Source: Bryobacterales bacterium (GTDB taxonomy: Bacteria; Acidobacteriota; Terriglobia; Bryobacterales; Bryobacteraceae). Taken from it: a stretch of DNA of 64,000 nt. Of the stretch, positions 1 through 8,996 are shown piece after piece. Each line of letters begins with the position of its first letter. Within the stretch, counting starts at the first letter, position 1. The translations under genes and the position numbers were made by a program. The DNA is taken from assembly GCA_020854055.1 (NCBI GenBank), contig JADZGD010000036.1, positions 92,966-156,965 of the forward strand, given 5' to 3'. The notes under the pieces are model-generated. The model had not been told where the DNA came from. It saw only the letters and a list, made by a program, of their open reading frames with translations, and ran no database searches.

Positions 1-117
1 ACCTATGACGTGAATCAGTCTTTTTCGAAGAGCAAGAACTCGCCCTTCGATGACCATACTTTTCGCGGCGGGCCCGTCGCCACCGTCGTGAATGGTTCGT
101 TCGCCTGGCGTCGATAA
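1..117 (+). CDS. pyrC: Dihydroorotase, C-terminal end (partial)
   Basis: Only the last 38 codons lie in the window, read in frame 1 from the first base to a TAA at 115-117. The peptide contains KSKNSPFDDHTFRGGPVATVV, the conserved tail of class I dihydroorotases (compare K-S-x-N-S-P-F-x-G...V). The enzyme closes carbamoyl aspartate to dihydroorotate in pyrimidine synthesis, in the cytoplasm. pyrE lies at the far end of this window, in a separate transcription unit. The call rests on this short conserved tail alone; the active site lies outside the window. Confidence 0.8.
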   Translation, partial: TYDVNQSFSKSKNSPFDDHTFRGGPVATVVNGSFAWRR

Positions 118-129
118 GAACCTTCTCTC

Positions 130-2880
130 GTGCCAATTAATACGACATCCGCTTCCCGGCGCCGGCCCGGACTTTTTGTGCTGGTCGCCATTTTGGTCGT
201 GCTGCTGTTGACGGCGCGCGCCATTGCCACCTTCATCATTGACTATCAGTGGTGGAAGGAGATGGGACAGGTCTCCACCTGGCTCGACATGATCGCCTAC
301 AACTTCGTTCCGGTCGTGGCCGCGGCCGTTCTGCTGTTTGCCCTGTTGTGGGCGGCCCTCGCCCGCGGTGTGAAGTTCGGCGGCGAACGCCTGTCCGATC
401 ACCGCATATTTGCCAGGGTGGCAACGTTGGTACTGTTGGTTATCGCCATCATCCTGGCGGCGATGCTGGTGGATGGCTGGACCGTAATGCGCTACATCGG
501 TAGCCGTTCGGTTCCTCCCAGCGTCTGGCGGGATCCGGTTTTCGGCCGGCCGCTCGGATTCTACTTCTTCGACTTGCCGCTCTACTCGCTGGTCCTGCGC
601 TTTGTATTCGGCGCCGCCATCGCCGCCGCGATCACATACTGGATTGCCGGCCGCCTCTGGCAGTTGGGAGGACAACTGCTGGATGCCCATGCCGGCGGCC
701 AGATCGATCTGGCACGGCTCCGGCTCGAAGGAGGGCTCAACTCCCGTTTCCTTCGCGCAGCCGGCGCCATTTTTCTCCTGGCTCTGGCCGCGCACTTCTA
801 TCTCGCGCGCTATGACACGTTGCTTGACGAGCACTCCTTCATGGTCGGCGCCAGTTGGGTCGCCGTTCATCTCAGCATTCCACTGCTCTATGTGACCGCG
901 GTATCGTCGATTGTCGCCGCCATCGCCGTTTTCGTGGGGCGGTATCGCTGGGCACTGTTTCTTCCGGTCTGTTTCGTGCTTGAACTGATAGTACCGGCGC
1001 TGGCGGGAACCATCTACGTCCGCCCGAATGAGATTTCCCTCGAGCGGCCATACATCAAGGAGCATATCGAAGCGACGCGCAGCGCCTTCGACATTTCCGA
1101 GGACTCCCGCGAACTCGACTTTCCCGCTAAACTCGAGGCCCCCATCGACCCGTCCCGCCATCACGCGCTGTTGTCCAATGTGCGGCTCTGGGACTGGCGC
1201 GCATTCCACGACACCGTCACCCAGATTCAATCCCTGCGCACCTACTACGTGTTTCCCGATACCGATGTCGATCGTTACAAGATCGACGGAAACCTCCGCC
1301 AGGTAATGCTTTCTCCCCGCGAAATTGATGTTCGCCAGCTCGGCAATCAGGGTTCGACACAGTGGATCAATTCGCACTTCATCTACACCCATGGCTATGG
1401 GCTGGTGATGGCTTCGGCCAACCGCATCACGCCGGAGGGTCTGCCTGTCTTCTACATCCAGGATGTACCCCCGCTGGTTAACACGCCGAGCCTGAAGGTG
1501 ACACGGCCCGAAATCTATTTTGGAGAAGCAACCACCCAACCGGTTTTTGTCCACACGGCACAGCCGGAATTCAACTACCCATCCGGCAGCGACAATGTTC
1601 ACACCACTTACGCCGGCACCGGAGGTTTTTCTGTCGGCCCTCTGCCGTTGCGCGTTGCGGCGGCGCTGGCGCAGGGTGACGTCAACATTCTGCTCACCAG
1701 CTACCTCAAGAGCCACAGCCGCATGATGATTCGCCGCCGGGTGGACGAACGGGTCGGCGCGCTGGCCAGATTTATCCAATGGGACCAGGACCCGTACCTG
1801 GTGTTAACCTCTGCCGGCCGGCTGGTCTGGTTGCTGGATGGCTACACAATTTCCGATGCGCATCCCTACTCCCGGCCGCTCGGAACGCGTGACTCGGGGT
1901 CGTTCAATTACATCCGTAATTCGGTCAAGGCCACCGTGGACGCCTACGACGGTGAGACCCACCTGTACGTCTTCGAGTCCAGGGATCCGATCATCCAGAC
2001 CTACGCCCACTTGTTCCCCCGGCTCTTCCGGCCGGCGTCGGAAATGCCCGCCGACCTCAGAGCCCATGTGCGCTATCCCGAGGACCTGTTCCGCGTGCAG
2101 GCCGAAACCTACCGGATTTACCACATGCGTGATCCGGAAGCGTTTTACAACAAGGAAGACGTTTGGGACATCGCTAAGACCGCGGCCGTCACCAAAGGCT
2201 CTGCCGGTACGGCAACGCCCACTTATGTTGTGGCCACGCTACCGGGAGAAGACGACGCCGAATTTCTGCTCATGTTGCCGTTCGCCCCCCGCAACAAGAA
2301 CAATCTGATCGGCGTCATGATGGCGCGCTGCGACGGCAAGGCCTATGGCGAGAAGGTAATCCTAAAGCTCTCCAAGCAGATTCAGATCAACGGGCCGCTC
2401 CAGATCGAAGCAAAAATCGACCAGGACCAGACGATCTCCAAGGATCTCAGCCTGTGGAACCAGCAGGGCTCCCAGGTGTTGCGCGGCCAGATGCTGGTGT
2501 TGCCCGTCGATGATACGTTTCTCTATATAGAGCCGATTTACATCCAGTCGGCACAGGCCGCCATGCCGCAACTGCGGAAAGTCGTGGTCGCCATCGGCAA
2601 CCGGATCATTTATACCGACACCTATGACGAGGCGCTGGCGCAACTTACCGGCTCGGCGCTGCCGCCGGAGAACCTGGCCGTTGCTCAGGAGCCCGGCTCG
2701 AGTCCGGGCCCGTCCTCACCGGCCGTGGCGGCGAAACCCGGTTTCCCCCCGGGCGACCCGCGTCTGGAGCGTATTCGTCAACTGATGAAACGGTATCGGG
2801 AATTGAGCAGCCAGGGCCGGTGGGCTGATGCCGGCCGGGAACTGGAAGCGATTGACCAGGAACTGAAAGCCCGGAAATAA
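130..2880 (+). CDS. UPF0182 family membrane protein
   Basis: A 916-residue protein with a GTG start 12 nt after the pyrC stop. The N-terminal third (about residues 15-310) has roughly seven hydrophobic segments, and the motif DYQWWKEMG follows the first one, as is typical of UPF0182 (PF03699). A large soluble, presumably extracytoplasmic, domain follows (about 320-850). The C-terminus adds a Pro/Ala-rich linker and a charged helical tail (about 870-916, RIRQLMKRYRELSSQGRW), a common ending for the family. Its function is unknown. Close spacing suggests it may be co-transcribed with pyrC. The family call is secure and its role is not. Confidence 0.92.
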   Translation: MPINTTSASRRRPGLFVLVAILVVLLLTARAIATFIIDYQWWKEMGQVSTWLDMIAYNFVPVVAAAVLLFALLWAALARGVKFGGERLSDHRIFARVATLVLLVIAIILAAMLVDGWTVMRYIGSRSVPPSVWRDPVFGRPLGFYFFDLPLYSLVLRFVFGAAIAAAITYWIAGRLWQLGGQLLDAHAGGQIDLARLRLEGGLNSRFLRAAGAIFLLALAAHFYLARYDTLLDEHSFMVGASWVAVHLSIPLLYVTAVSSIVAAIAVFVGRYRWALFLPVCFVLELIVPALAGTIYVRPNEISLERPYIKEHIEATRSAFDISEDSRELDFPAKLEAPIDPSRHHALLSNVRLWDWRAFHDTVTQIQSLRTYYVFPDTDVDRYKIDGNLRQVMLSPREIDVRQLGNQGSTQWINSHFIYTHGYGLVMASANRITPEGLPVFYIQDVPPLVNTPSLKVTRPEIYFGEATTQPVFVHTAQPEFNYPSGSDNVHTTYAGTGGFSVGPLPLRVAAALAQGDVNILLTSYLKSHSRMMIRRRVDERVGALARFIQWDQDPYLVLTSAGRLVWLLDGYTISDAHPYSRPLGTRDSGSFNYIRNSVKATVDAYDGETHLYVFESRDPIIQTYAHLFPRLFRPASEMPADLRAHVRYPEDLFRVQAETYRIYHMRDPEAFYNKEDVWDIAKTAAVTKGSAGTATPTYVVATLPGEDDAEFLLMLPFAPRNKNNLIGVMMARCDGKAYGEKVILKLSKQIQINGPLQIEAKIDQDQTISKDLSLWNQQGSQVLRGQMLVLPVDDTFLYIEPIYIQSAQAAMPQLRKVVVAIGNRIIYTDTYDEALAQLTGSALPPENLAVAQEPGSSPGPSSPAVAAKPGFPPGDPRLERIRQLMKRYRELSSQGRWADAGRELEAIDQELKARK

Positions 2881-2885
2881 AAATA

Positions 2886-2919
2886 CGGTCCGGGTGCTTC
2901 GTACAGAGCACCCGGACCG
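2886..2919 (-). terminator. Intrinsic terminator for the minus-strand repeat protein
   Basis: A perfect 13-bp stem (CGGTCCGGGTGCT / AGCACCCGGACCG) with an 8-nt loop lies between two convergent genes. Read on the minus strand, the stem is followed by the T-rich run TATTTTTATTT (about 2875-2885), so it works best as a rho-independent terminator for the gene ending at 2951. On the plus strand no T tract follows. There it may only protect the 3' end of the UPF0182 mRNA. Confidence 0.75.
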
Positions 2920-2950
2920 GCCTCGGATAAACCGAAACTGTCAGATCACA

Positions 2951-5900
2951 TCAGGCCCCGACCGCATGTTTCTGCCGTCCCGTGTCCATGGCGACAGTTC
3001 TACGATTGCGTTTGGTTTGGTACATCCGCTCATTGGCCGCCTGAATCGTATCGGCCAGCCGCTCGTGTTCGACTTCGACCGAGCCGTAGCTGAACAAAAT
3101 CGAGAATGTACCGAGCGAGCGTAGCTGGAAATCCCACAGTCTTTCCGAAACCTGGTTTGTGCGCCGCTCGGCTGCCCGGCCGTTCTCATCCGGGTAGACC
3201 AGGACGAACTCGTCCTCGGCTGTCTGGCAGGCGAACCCCTTGTCTCCCGTTGATCCGGCCACCAGAGAAATCACCGATCGCATGTGGCCTTCCATCTCGG
3301 TTCGCCCCACGCTCTCTTGCAGGTGGCGGTAGTCACTGATGCCGATGGAAACTACCAGCCCGGAGAATAATCCGTCCGCCCGGCTCAGATTCTCCAGTGT
3401 GGCGCCATCATGGTATCCGGCGGGAACCTCCAGGACGCGAGGCGCTCCGAAAATCGGCACCGCGCCGGCGGGAATGGGACCCGCTACCTCGGCGGCGGCC
3501 TCAGCCCAGTCTTCGCTCGATTCCGGCGTCAGGCGTGCATCCGGGAGCATCGCCGGCCCGGCCAGGAGGATCGGCTGCGGGTGCGCTTCCGGTCTTTGCC
3601 AGGCGATTGACAGCACATGCATCGGCCGCGGCAGACTTTCGAAAGAAGAACTTGCGGCGACCTCCAGCCCGGCGGCCGGTTCCATCGCTGAAACTGGGCG
3701 AATGGCGAAGGGATCAGGCCTCAATGATACGGGCTCGACAGGTACCTGGATCGGTTCGGGAAGTACCCTGAATTCCTGCTCCGATGCATAGATCACGATG
3801 TTATCGAGGTTTGCATCGCATACCGGTGTGGCCATTTCAACGGCCGAGAGCACAGGCTCCGTCGGGATCGGCCCGGCGAAGGAAGGTTCGTCGTTCGCCA
3901 CCACAACCGACGGTTCCGGCTCGGGCTCGGGTTCCACCTCGCTGTGAATGGCGGCCGGCTCCACCGTAAGCGATTCCTGCCGCGGCTCCGGATCTTCTTC
4001 CGAATCCCCGGCCAATGAGAATGCGGCCAGGCCGGAACGCCAGGAATCAGATTCATCAAACCAAGGTTCGGAAGCGTCAGGCTGGTCCAGTCCCATGCCG
4101 TGCGCGGCCGCCGGGTCAGTCGCCTCGCCGTCGTCGGAATCGTACAGGAGGGACGTCCAGGCGCTGTCGGCGTTCTGGCTGCCGGCTGTTGGGAATACTT
4201 CAGCCGCCGGTTCGGGAGGTGGAACCAGGGTCAACCCTGCCCCCGCGGCGGTTTCTCCAGGTTCACCAACGTTCTCGGTGGCTTGGTGTCCGATGATTTC
4301 GAACTGATAGAGCAGCGGCCACGACTGCACGTGTTGCTCTTCGTCCACTTCTACCGGAGTGACGAACACCACGCGATCCGGGTTCTCAGCGTTCTCCTCC
4401 ACCAGTTCCTGAAGAACCGGCGCTGAGCTTGCGAGAACCTCCTCCAACTCCGCTTCCGGTTGCCAAGAGGCCACCGATGGCTCTTGTTCGGGCTCTATCG
4501 ATGTCCACCACGCCTCCTGCGATTCCGGCTTGTCCAGTGTCCATACCGGTGGCGTCGCGGTTCGCGCCAGGTCTTCGGTAGCGGCAGCTGCTTCGATGAC
4601 GTCCGGAACGGCCGCCACCGCCCGAACCTCGCTCTCCTCCACTACCGGCGCGGTAATGAAAAGTTGTCCGGCAGCTTCCGCTTCGACGGCCAACGGCGCA
4701 TCGGGGACGATTTCCACTGCTGCCTCGGCAACGGGTTTGAGAATGAACAACTGCTCGGTAGCGTCCGCTTCGATGGCCAACGGTGCAACGGAAACGGCTT
4801 CCACCGCCGCCTCGGCAACCAGTTCGGCAACGAACAGGTGCTCGGCGGCTTCCACTTCGATAGCCAGCGGCTCCTCGGAAACGGCCTCCGCCAGCGGCTC
4901 GGCAATGAGCAGTTGTCCGGCAGTCTCCGTTTCGATAGCCGATGGCGCATCGGGAACGGTTTCAACCATCGCCTCGGCAACGGGCTCGGCGATAAACGGT
5001 TGTTCGGCAGTCTCCGTTTCGACGGCCAACGACGCATCGGACACCGCTTCAACCACCGCCTCGGCAACGGGTTCGGCAATGAACAGGTGCTCGGCGGCTG
5101 CCGCTTCGATAGCCAACGGCTCCTCGGTAACGGCTTCCACCAGCGGCTCGGCGATAAACAGTTGTCCGGCAGTCTCCGATTCGATGGCCGACGGCGCATC
5201 GGGCGCGGCTTCAACCACCGCCTCGGCAACGGGTTCGGCAATGAACAGGTGCTGAGCGGCTTCCGTTTCGATAGGCAGCGGCTCGGCGATAAACAGTTGT
5301 TCGGCAGTCTCCGTTTCGACGGCCAACGACGCATCGGACACCGCTTCAACCACCGCCTCGGCAACGGGTTCGGCAATGAACAGGTGCTCGGCGGCTTCCG
5401 CTTCGATAGCCAGCGGCTCCTCGGAGACGGTCTCCACCAGCGGCTCGGCAATAAACAGTTGTCCGGCAGTCTCCGTTTCGACGGCCAACGGCGCAACGGG
5501 CGCGGCTTCAACCACCGCCTCGGCAACGGGTTCGGCAATGAACAGGTGCTGAGCGGCTTCCGCTTCGATAGCCAACGGCTCCTCGGTAACGGCCTCCACC
5601 AGCGGCTCGGCAATAAACAGTTGTCCGGCAGTCTCCGATTCGATGGCCGACGGCGCATCGGGAACGGTTTCCACCGCTGCTTCGGCAATGGGTGCAAGAA
5701 TGAACCACTGCTCGGCAGCTTCCGTTTCGGTCGCTAACGGCTCATCGGTAACGGCTTCGACCGTCGCCTCGGCAACGGGTTCGGCAATGAACACGTGCTC
5801 GGCCGTTTCAGCGTCGATAGCCAACGGTTCCTCGGTAACGGTCTGCGTCAGCGGCTCGGCAATGAATAGTTGTCCGGCAGTCTCCGCTTCGACATCCAAC

Positions 5901-6514
5901 GGCGCGTCGGGAACGGCTTCTACCATCGTCTCCGCAACTGGCTGAGCGGGCTTCCCCTCTCTTGCCAGTCGTCGATTGGATACCTCTTCCATCGCCGGTG
6001 CCGATGGCGCATCCATCTCCTGATAGATCAGACGCGTATGCGGCGGGGCGCTTATTGTTCGGCCGGGCGTCGCGGCAATCACCTGCTCCAGCAACTCGGT
6101 GGCTAATACCGGTTTCTGATCCGCCACGGGAGGCTCTACGGTTTCCTGGACCGCCATGACGGGCTCCAGTACTTGTGAGGGCAAGGGTACTAGGGTTGTT
6201 TCGGCCTCGCGAATTACCGTTCGCTCCGGTTCGGCCGCGGCCGGCGCCACTCTCTCCTCCCGCTGCTCAACGGTTTGTGACCTGGACGCAATTGCGGACT
6301 TGATTGCAGCCAGAATCGACGGTTGGGCATATCGCAACGGGTCGAGAATTGCACGCCGCTCGGTCTCTTCCTTACGTACGCGCAGCTCGATGTTGTGCTC
6401 CCGTAACTGCTCGTTACTGCCTTTAAGGTAGTCAACAATTAGAGCGATGAATGCCGTGCCCAGTATCACCGCCAGGCTGACAAAAATGTGCAACTCCCAA
6501 GCACCGAGTTCCAT
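2951..6514 (-). CDS. Membrane-anchored acidic repeat protein with degenerate GGDEF-like C-terminal domain
   Basis: 1187 residues. One N-terminal membrane helix (about 8-30) is followed by a short charged helix, which predicts a cytoplasmic body. Residues about 190-625 are 16 imperfect repeats of 25-29 residues around the core (G/E)QLFIAEP and EHLFIAEP, rich in Ala, Glu, Val and Pro. A further acidic low-complexity stretch follows to about 1010. The last 150 residues resemble a diguanylate cyclase fold: the region near GLVVSIGISDYRHL, then AEDEF in the position of GGDEF, then ANERMYQTKRNRR, which matches the usual C-terminal helix of the domain. The two catalytic glycines are absent, so cyclase activity is unlikely and a c-di-GMP-binding or purely structural role is possible. 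The repeat array may act as a spacer. It is transcribed alone and ends at a strong terminator. The GGDEF relationship is my inference from motif spacing. Confidence 0.72.
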   Translation of the reverse strand: MELGAWELHIFVSLAVILGTAFIALIVDYLKGSNEQLREHNIELRVRKEETERRAILDPLRYAQPSILAAIKSAIASRSQTVEQREERVAPAAAEPERTVIREAETTLVPLPSQVLEPVMAVQETVEPPVADQKPVLATELLEQVIAATPGRTISAPPHTRLIYQEMDAPSAPAMEEVSNRRLAREGKPAQPVAETMVEAVPDAPLDVEAETAGQLFIAEPLTQTVTEEPLAIDAETAEHVFIAEPVAEATVEAVTDEPLATETEAAEQWFILAPIAEAAVETVPDAPSAIESETAGQLFIAEPLVEAVTEEPLAIEAEAAQHLFIAEPVAEAVVEAAPVAPLAVETETAGQLFIAEPLVETVSEEPLAIEAEAAEHLFIAEPVAEAVVEAVSDASLAVETETAEQLFIAEPLPIETEAAQHLFIAEPVAEAVVEAAPDAPSAIESETAGQLFIAEPLVEAVTEEPLAIEAAAAEHLFIAEPVAEAVVEAVSDASLAVETETAEQPFIAEPVAEAMVETVPDAPSAIETETAGQLLIAEPLAEAVSEEPLAIEVEAAEHLFVAELVAEAAVEAVSVAPLAIEADATEQLFILKPVAEAAVEIVPDAPLAVEAEAAGQLFITAPVVEESEVRAVAAVPDVIEAAAATEDLARTATPPVWTLDKPESQEAWWTSIEPEQEPSVASWQPEAELEEVLASSAPVLQELVEENAENPDRVVFVTPVEVDEEQHVQSWPLLYQFEIIGHQATENVGEPGETAAGAGLTLVPPPEPAAEVFPTAGSQNADSAWTSLLYDSDDGEATDPAAAHGMGLDQPDASEPWFDESDSWRSGLAAFSLAGDSEEDPEPRQESLTVEPAAIHSEVEPEPEPEPSVVVANDEPSFAGPIPTEPVLSAVEMATPVCDANLDNIVIYASEQEFRVLPEPIQVPVEPVSLRPDPFAIRPVSAMEPAAGLEVAASSSFESLPRPMHVLSIAWQRPEAHPQPILLAGPAMLPDARLTPESSEDWAEAAAEVAGPIPAGAVPIFGAPRVLEVPAGYHDGATLENLSRADGLFSGLVVSIGISDYRHLQESVGRTEMEGHMRSVISLVAGSTGDKGFACQTAEDEFVLVYPDENGRAAERRTNQVSERLWDFQLRSLGTFSILFSYGSVEVEHERLADTIQAANERMYQTKRNRRTVAMDTGRQKHAVGA
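4640..5945. repeat. Tandem coding repeat array (16 units of 75-87 bp)
   Basis: In-frame repeats inside the large minus-strand gene. Units alternate between two types (core GQLFIAEPL and core EHLFIAEPV), giving a higher-order dimer of about 160 bp. Some segments are identical: bases 5000-5099 and 5297-5396 match exactly over 100 nt, and about 5107-5200 matches about 5567-5660 with very few changes. One unit near 5270 is shortened. Exact long copies beside diverged ones indicate recent duplication or gene conversion. It is not a CRISPR array: there are no unique spacers and the reading frame is kept throughout. Confidence 0.9.
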
Positions 6515-6526
6515 GGCTTCGCTCTG

Positions 6527-6532
6527 ATAATA
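6527..6532 (-). promoter_or_regulatory. Candidate -10 element for the repeat protein
   Basis: On the minus strand TATTAT lies 12 nt before the ATG at 6514. A start about 7 nt downstream would leave a leader of only about five bases, too short for a Shine-Dalgarno site, and none is visible. No convincing -35 was seen. Confidence 0.4.
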
Positions 6533-6669
6533 TCGGCTGGTACCTGGAGTTAGAATAGGCCTCCGGTCTCAATTGATTGCGGTACTTTGGCTGGCGAAGT
6601 TGTGCTTAGTGTACTAGGTAAATGGATCCAACCGGACCCTGCTGGCAGGTTTTCCGCCGTTGACCAGGC

Positions 6670-7449
6670 CTAAAGTGGCCAGCCGTGGCGCCCGGGAAGC
6701 GGCAATCCGCCACCCTTGCTCTTTTCGGGAGCGGCAGGCGTGGTTGCAATCGGTCTTCTGGGTGCCGCTGGTCCGAAATCGAGCTCGGTATCATTGAACT
6801 GAAGCGGCCGGTCCAGGATCATCTCCAGCGTCGTGCCCTTCATCAGCACCGCGTCCGGTCCCCGTGAAAGCAATACGCCGATCAACCCCGCGGTCGCTCC
6901 CGCCGCTGCTCCAATGCCCGCGCCCATGCCTGCATGCCCGGCCACGTTGCCGGCGATTGCACCCACGGAGGCCCCGGCCGCCGTTGCTTCAGCAACGTTT
7001 CGCGCATCGCCGGCCTTATTGCCATCACTCTTGATCTTGCCTTCGGCGCGGTCCAGTTCGTCGCCGGAGCCGCCCTCCAGTCCGCCAATCCGTGCCCGGA
7101 AGTCGCGTGTCACGCCATTGGGCAGCGTCAATGAGTCGAATCGGACGTACAACTCGCCTCGGCCTTTAACCTTCCCCGGTCTCTTAACCTGGGTTACGGT
7201 GCCGGCGACGTAGCTTCCCGGCGGAATCACCACACGGCCGTCGGCCAGGATGGGGAACGCGGTCTCCAGGTACACCCGGTCGCCCTCGGACGCTTGTTTG
7301 GTGCTGATGCTATTGATCAGACTAAGCGGTATGCGCGTTCCCTGCGATACCTGGAACGTGCGCGACGCGGTTGGCGGGTTCACCGAACCGGGTTGCGCCG
7401 CCGCCAGTGCGCCGGTGCCGAATATTGCCAAAACCATACCGATACGCAT
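6670..7449 (-). CDS. Secreted glycine-zipper protein of unknown function
   Basis: I place the start at the ATG at 7449, which has AAGGG about 6 nt upstream and opens a clear signal peptide (MRIGMVLAIFGTGALAAAQ). A longer reading to 7518 would overlap mutY and has no ribosome site. The 259-residue product has three parts. A beta-rich region (about 30-125) contains GTRIPLSLINSISTKQASEG and VVIPPGSYVAGTV, resembling the pore-lining or conjugation TrbI-like folds often seen in acidobacterial envelope proteins. A glycine-zipper segment of alternating Gly/Ala (about 150-190) could insert into a membrane. A short C-terminal beta part includes LEMILDRPLQF. It follows mutY by 58 nt on the same strand. 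The function is unknown and an outer-membrane or periplasmic location is inferred. Confidence 0.65.
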   Translation of the reverse strand: MRIGMVLAIFGTGALAAAQPGSVNPPTASRTFQVSQGTRIPLSLINSISTKQASEGDRVYLETAFPILADGRVVIPPGSYVAGTVTQVKRPGKVKGRGELYVRFDSLTLPNGVTRDFRARIGGLEGGSGDELDRAEGKIKSDGNKAGDARNVAEATAAGASVGAIAGNVAGHAGMGAGIGAAAGATAGLIGVLLSRGPDAVLMKGTTLEMILDRPLQFNDTELDFGPAAPRRPIATTPAAPEKSKGGGLPLPGRHGWPL

Positions 7450-7507
7450 GGGCCACCCTTCCGCCATTTTATCGCATCGTTGTAGCGATAAAACGCATTT
7501 ATCATCC

Positions 7508-8509
7508 TCAAGTTCCACCCGGCGCTGCCGGCAGCCGCAGCGCTTTTCGCGCCGTTGTGCTCAAAGGTAGCGCGTTCACCGCCGCCAGCGGTACCCAGCG
7601 GCAGCCTTGTGGCGCCTTCCCCACGTCCGCCCTCCATACCTCGAAGCGATAATTCTGGTTGACAATCGTGTGACGAAACGAACCCAACTTCTCTCGCCGG
7701 TGGGCAGAAGGCGCTTGCGCAGCCTCCGGCAGTTCCCAGAATCCCGCCAAACGGGACGAATCCTCCGGCCGCTGCCACAGCAACAGCCGCTGCCGCCGCC
7801 GGATGACGTAGACAGTCCGCGCAATCCGTTCCACTGCCGGCCTGGCGGATTTTACCGGAAGTTCGCCCTGGCGCCCGCTGCCGTAGGCGGCACACTGCTC
7901 CCGGATGGGGCAAACCCGGCACCGCGGATCGCGCGGCAGGCACAACGTTGCGCCCAACTCCATCACCGCCTGGTTGAAGTCGCCCGGCCGGCGCCGGTCC
8001 AGGCGGTGTTGGGCTGCTTCGCGCAACCGCCGGCGCACGGTGGCGGAACGAATGTCGCCATCCTCGCCGGTCAACCGGGCCATCACCCGTGCAACATTAC
8101 CGTCGAGGACGGCGTGCGGCAGTCCCAATGCGATGCTGGCGATGGCAGCAGCCGTATACTCCCCAATTCCCGGCAGCGTGCGCAGCGCTTCGAACGATGC
8201 TGGAAACCTACCGGCGCTGGTCACCTCGCGCGCGGCTGCAAGCAGGCTTCGCGCCCGCGAGTAATAACCGAGACCGGACCAGGCGGAGAGCAGTTCCACC
8301 TCTGAAGCGGCCGCCAGAACCTCAACCGCCGGGAATTTTTCAATGAATCTACGGTAGTAGGGAATTACCGCGGCCACCCGTGTCTGCTGCAGCATCACCT
8401 CGGCAACCCAGATTCGGTAAGGATCTGTGGTGTTGCGCCAGGGCAGATCGCGGCGGTGGCGATCATACCACTCAATCAAGGTCTTGGATAGGCTAGGCAC
8501 GGACTCCAT
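7508..8509 (-). CDS. mutY: A/G-specific adenine DNA glycosylase MutY
   Basis: 333 residues. The enzyme removes adenine mispaired with 8-oxoguanine or guanine in base-excision repair. Residues seen: the catalytic-site glutamate in EVMLQQT, the helix-hairpin-helix LPGIGEYTAAAI, the catalytic aspartate in VLDGNVARV, and the iron-sulfur cluster ligands C-x6-C-x2-C-x5-C in CLPRDPRCRVCPIREQC. The C-terminal third (about 230-325) is the NUDIX-like 8-oxoG recognition domain (LAGFWELPEA). The length is normal. A TATGAT -10 lies at 8536-8531 on the minus strand, 21 nt before the ATG. The glycine-zipper gene lies 58 nt downstream, so the two may share a transcript. Confidence 0.96.
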   Translation of the reverse strand: MESVPSLSKTLIEWYDRHRRDLPWRNTTDPYRIWVAEVMLQQTRVAAVIPYYRRFIEKFPAVEVLAAASEVELLSAWSGLGYYSRARSLLAAAREVTSAGRFPASFEALRTLPGIGEYTAAAIASIALGLPHAVLDGNVARVMARLTGEDGDIRSATVRRRLREAAQHRLDRRRPGDFNQAVMELGATLCLPRDPRCRVCPIREQCAAYGSGRQGELPVKSARPAVERIARTVYVIRRRQRLLLWQRPEDSSRLAGFWELPEAAQAPSAHRREKLGSFRHTIVNQNYRFEVWRADVGKAPQGCRWVPLAAVNALPLSTTARKALRLPAAPGGT

Positions 8510-8996
8510 TTGCGGCCGGCATCCACATCAATCATAAAGCTCGCCGACGGGACAGTACTAACGCTTACCGTAATACGCGCCGGCTGTTACAACCTCTTAC
8601 GTCTCGATTGTAGAGCCCTCTTTGAAAACGAAGTTCCGGTACGCTACGAAGCCGTGATTCGAATGGAATCGTGCAGCCATGGCTTCGAATGCTCCCTCGA
8701 AAGCCACGCCGGACCCGCTGCTGCATGCTGCTTTTTGCCGTAAACCTTGCCGCCGCAACTGCACCCTCCCTATCCCAGCGCTTTGCAGCAGGCGGCCGAA
8801 TCCGGCAAACTGAAAGTATGTTCCCCCACCATCTGGCGTTACCCGTTGGCAGCCGATGACGATCACAGTAACTCAGTTGAGGGAGCAGGCGAGCCGGCGA
8901 GGCAGATCGGTTGGCGCTGAAAACCACCGGGTCTGCTCTGAGGAATAGATTCGCCGGTGGCCGGGGTTCAACGCCGGTGCGAAAGCTTTACTTTCC
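8510..8996. other. Intergenic region between divergent mutY and uvrA
   Basis: 487 bases without a supported gene. It must hold the divergent promoters of mutY and uvrA. I see the mutY -10 (8531-8536) but no LexA-type palindrome that I recognise, and no convincing -10 for uvrA. The last 120 bases are GC-rich and could fold, but match no RNA family known to me. Short ORFs here lack ribosome sites and family resemblance. Confidence 0.5.

Noticed and set aside
4460..5737. A 425-codon open frame on the plus strand across the repeat array
   Set aside because: It is the mirror of the in-frame repeats of the minus-strand gene. Its repeats (GNGFGNEQVLGGFRFD type) follow from the same DNA, and it has no promoter or ribosome site.
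4640..5945. Possible CRISPR array
   Set aside because: Units are long, imperfect, in frame and contiguous, with no unique spacers and no cas genes nearby.
8880..8996. Possible structured RNA or tRNA-like fold before uvrA (GGGGTTCAACGCC segment)
   Set aside because: A T-arm-like string is present, but no acceptor, D or anticodon arm can be built and it matches no riboswitch core that I know.
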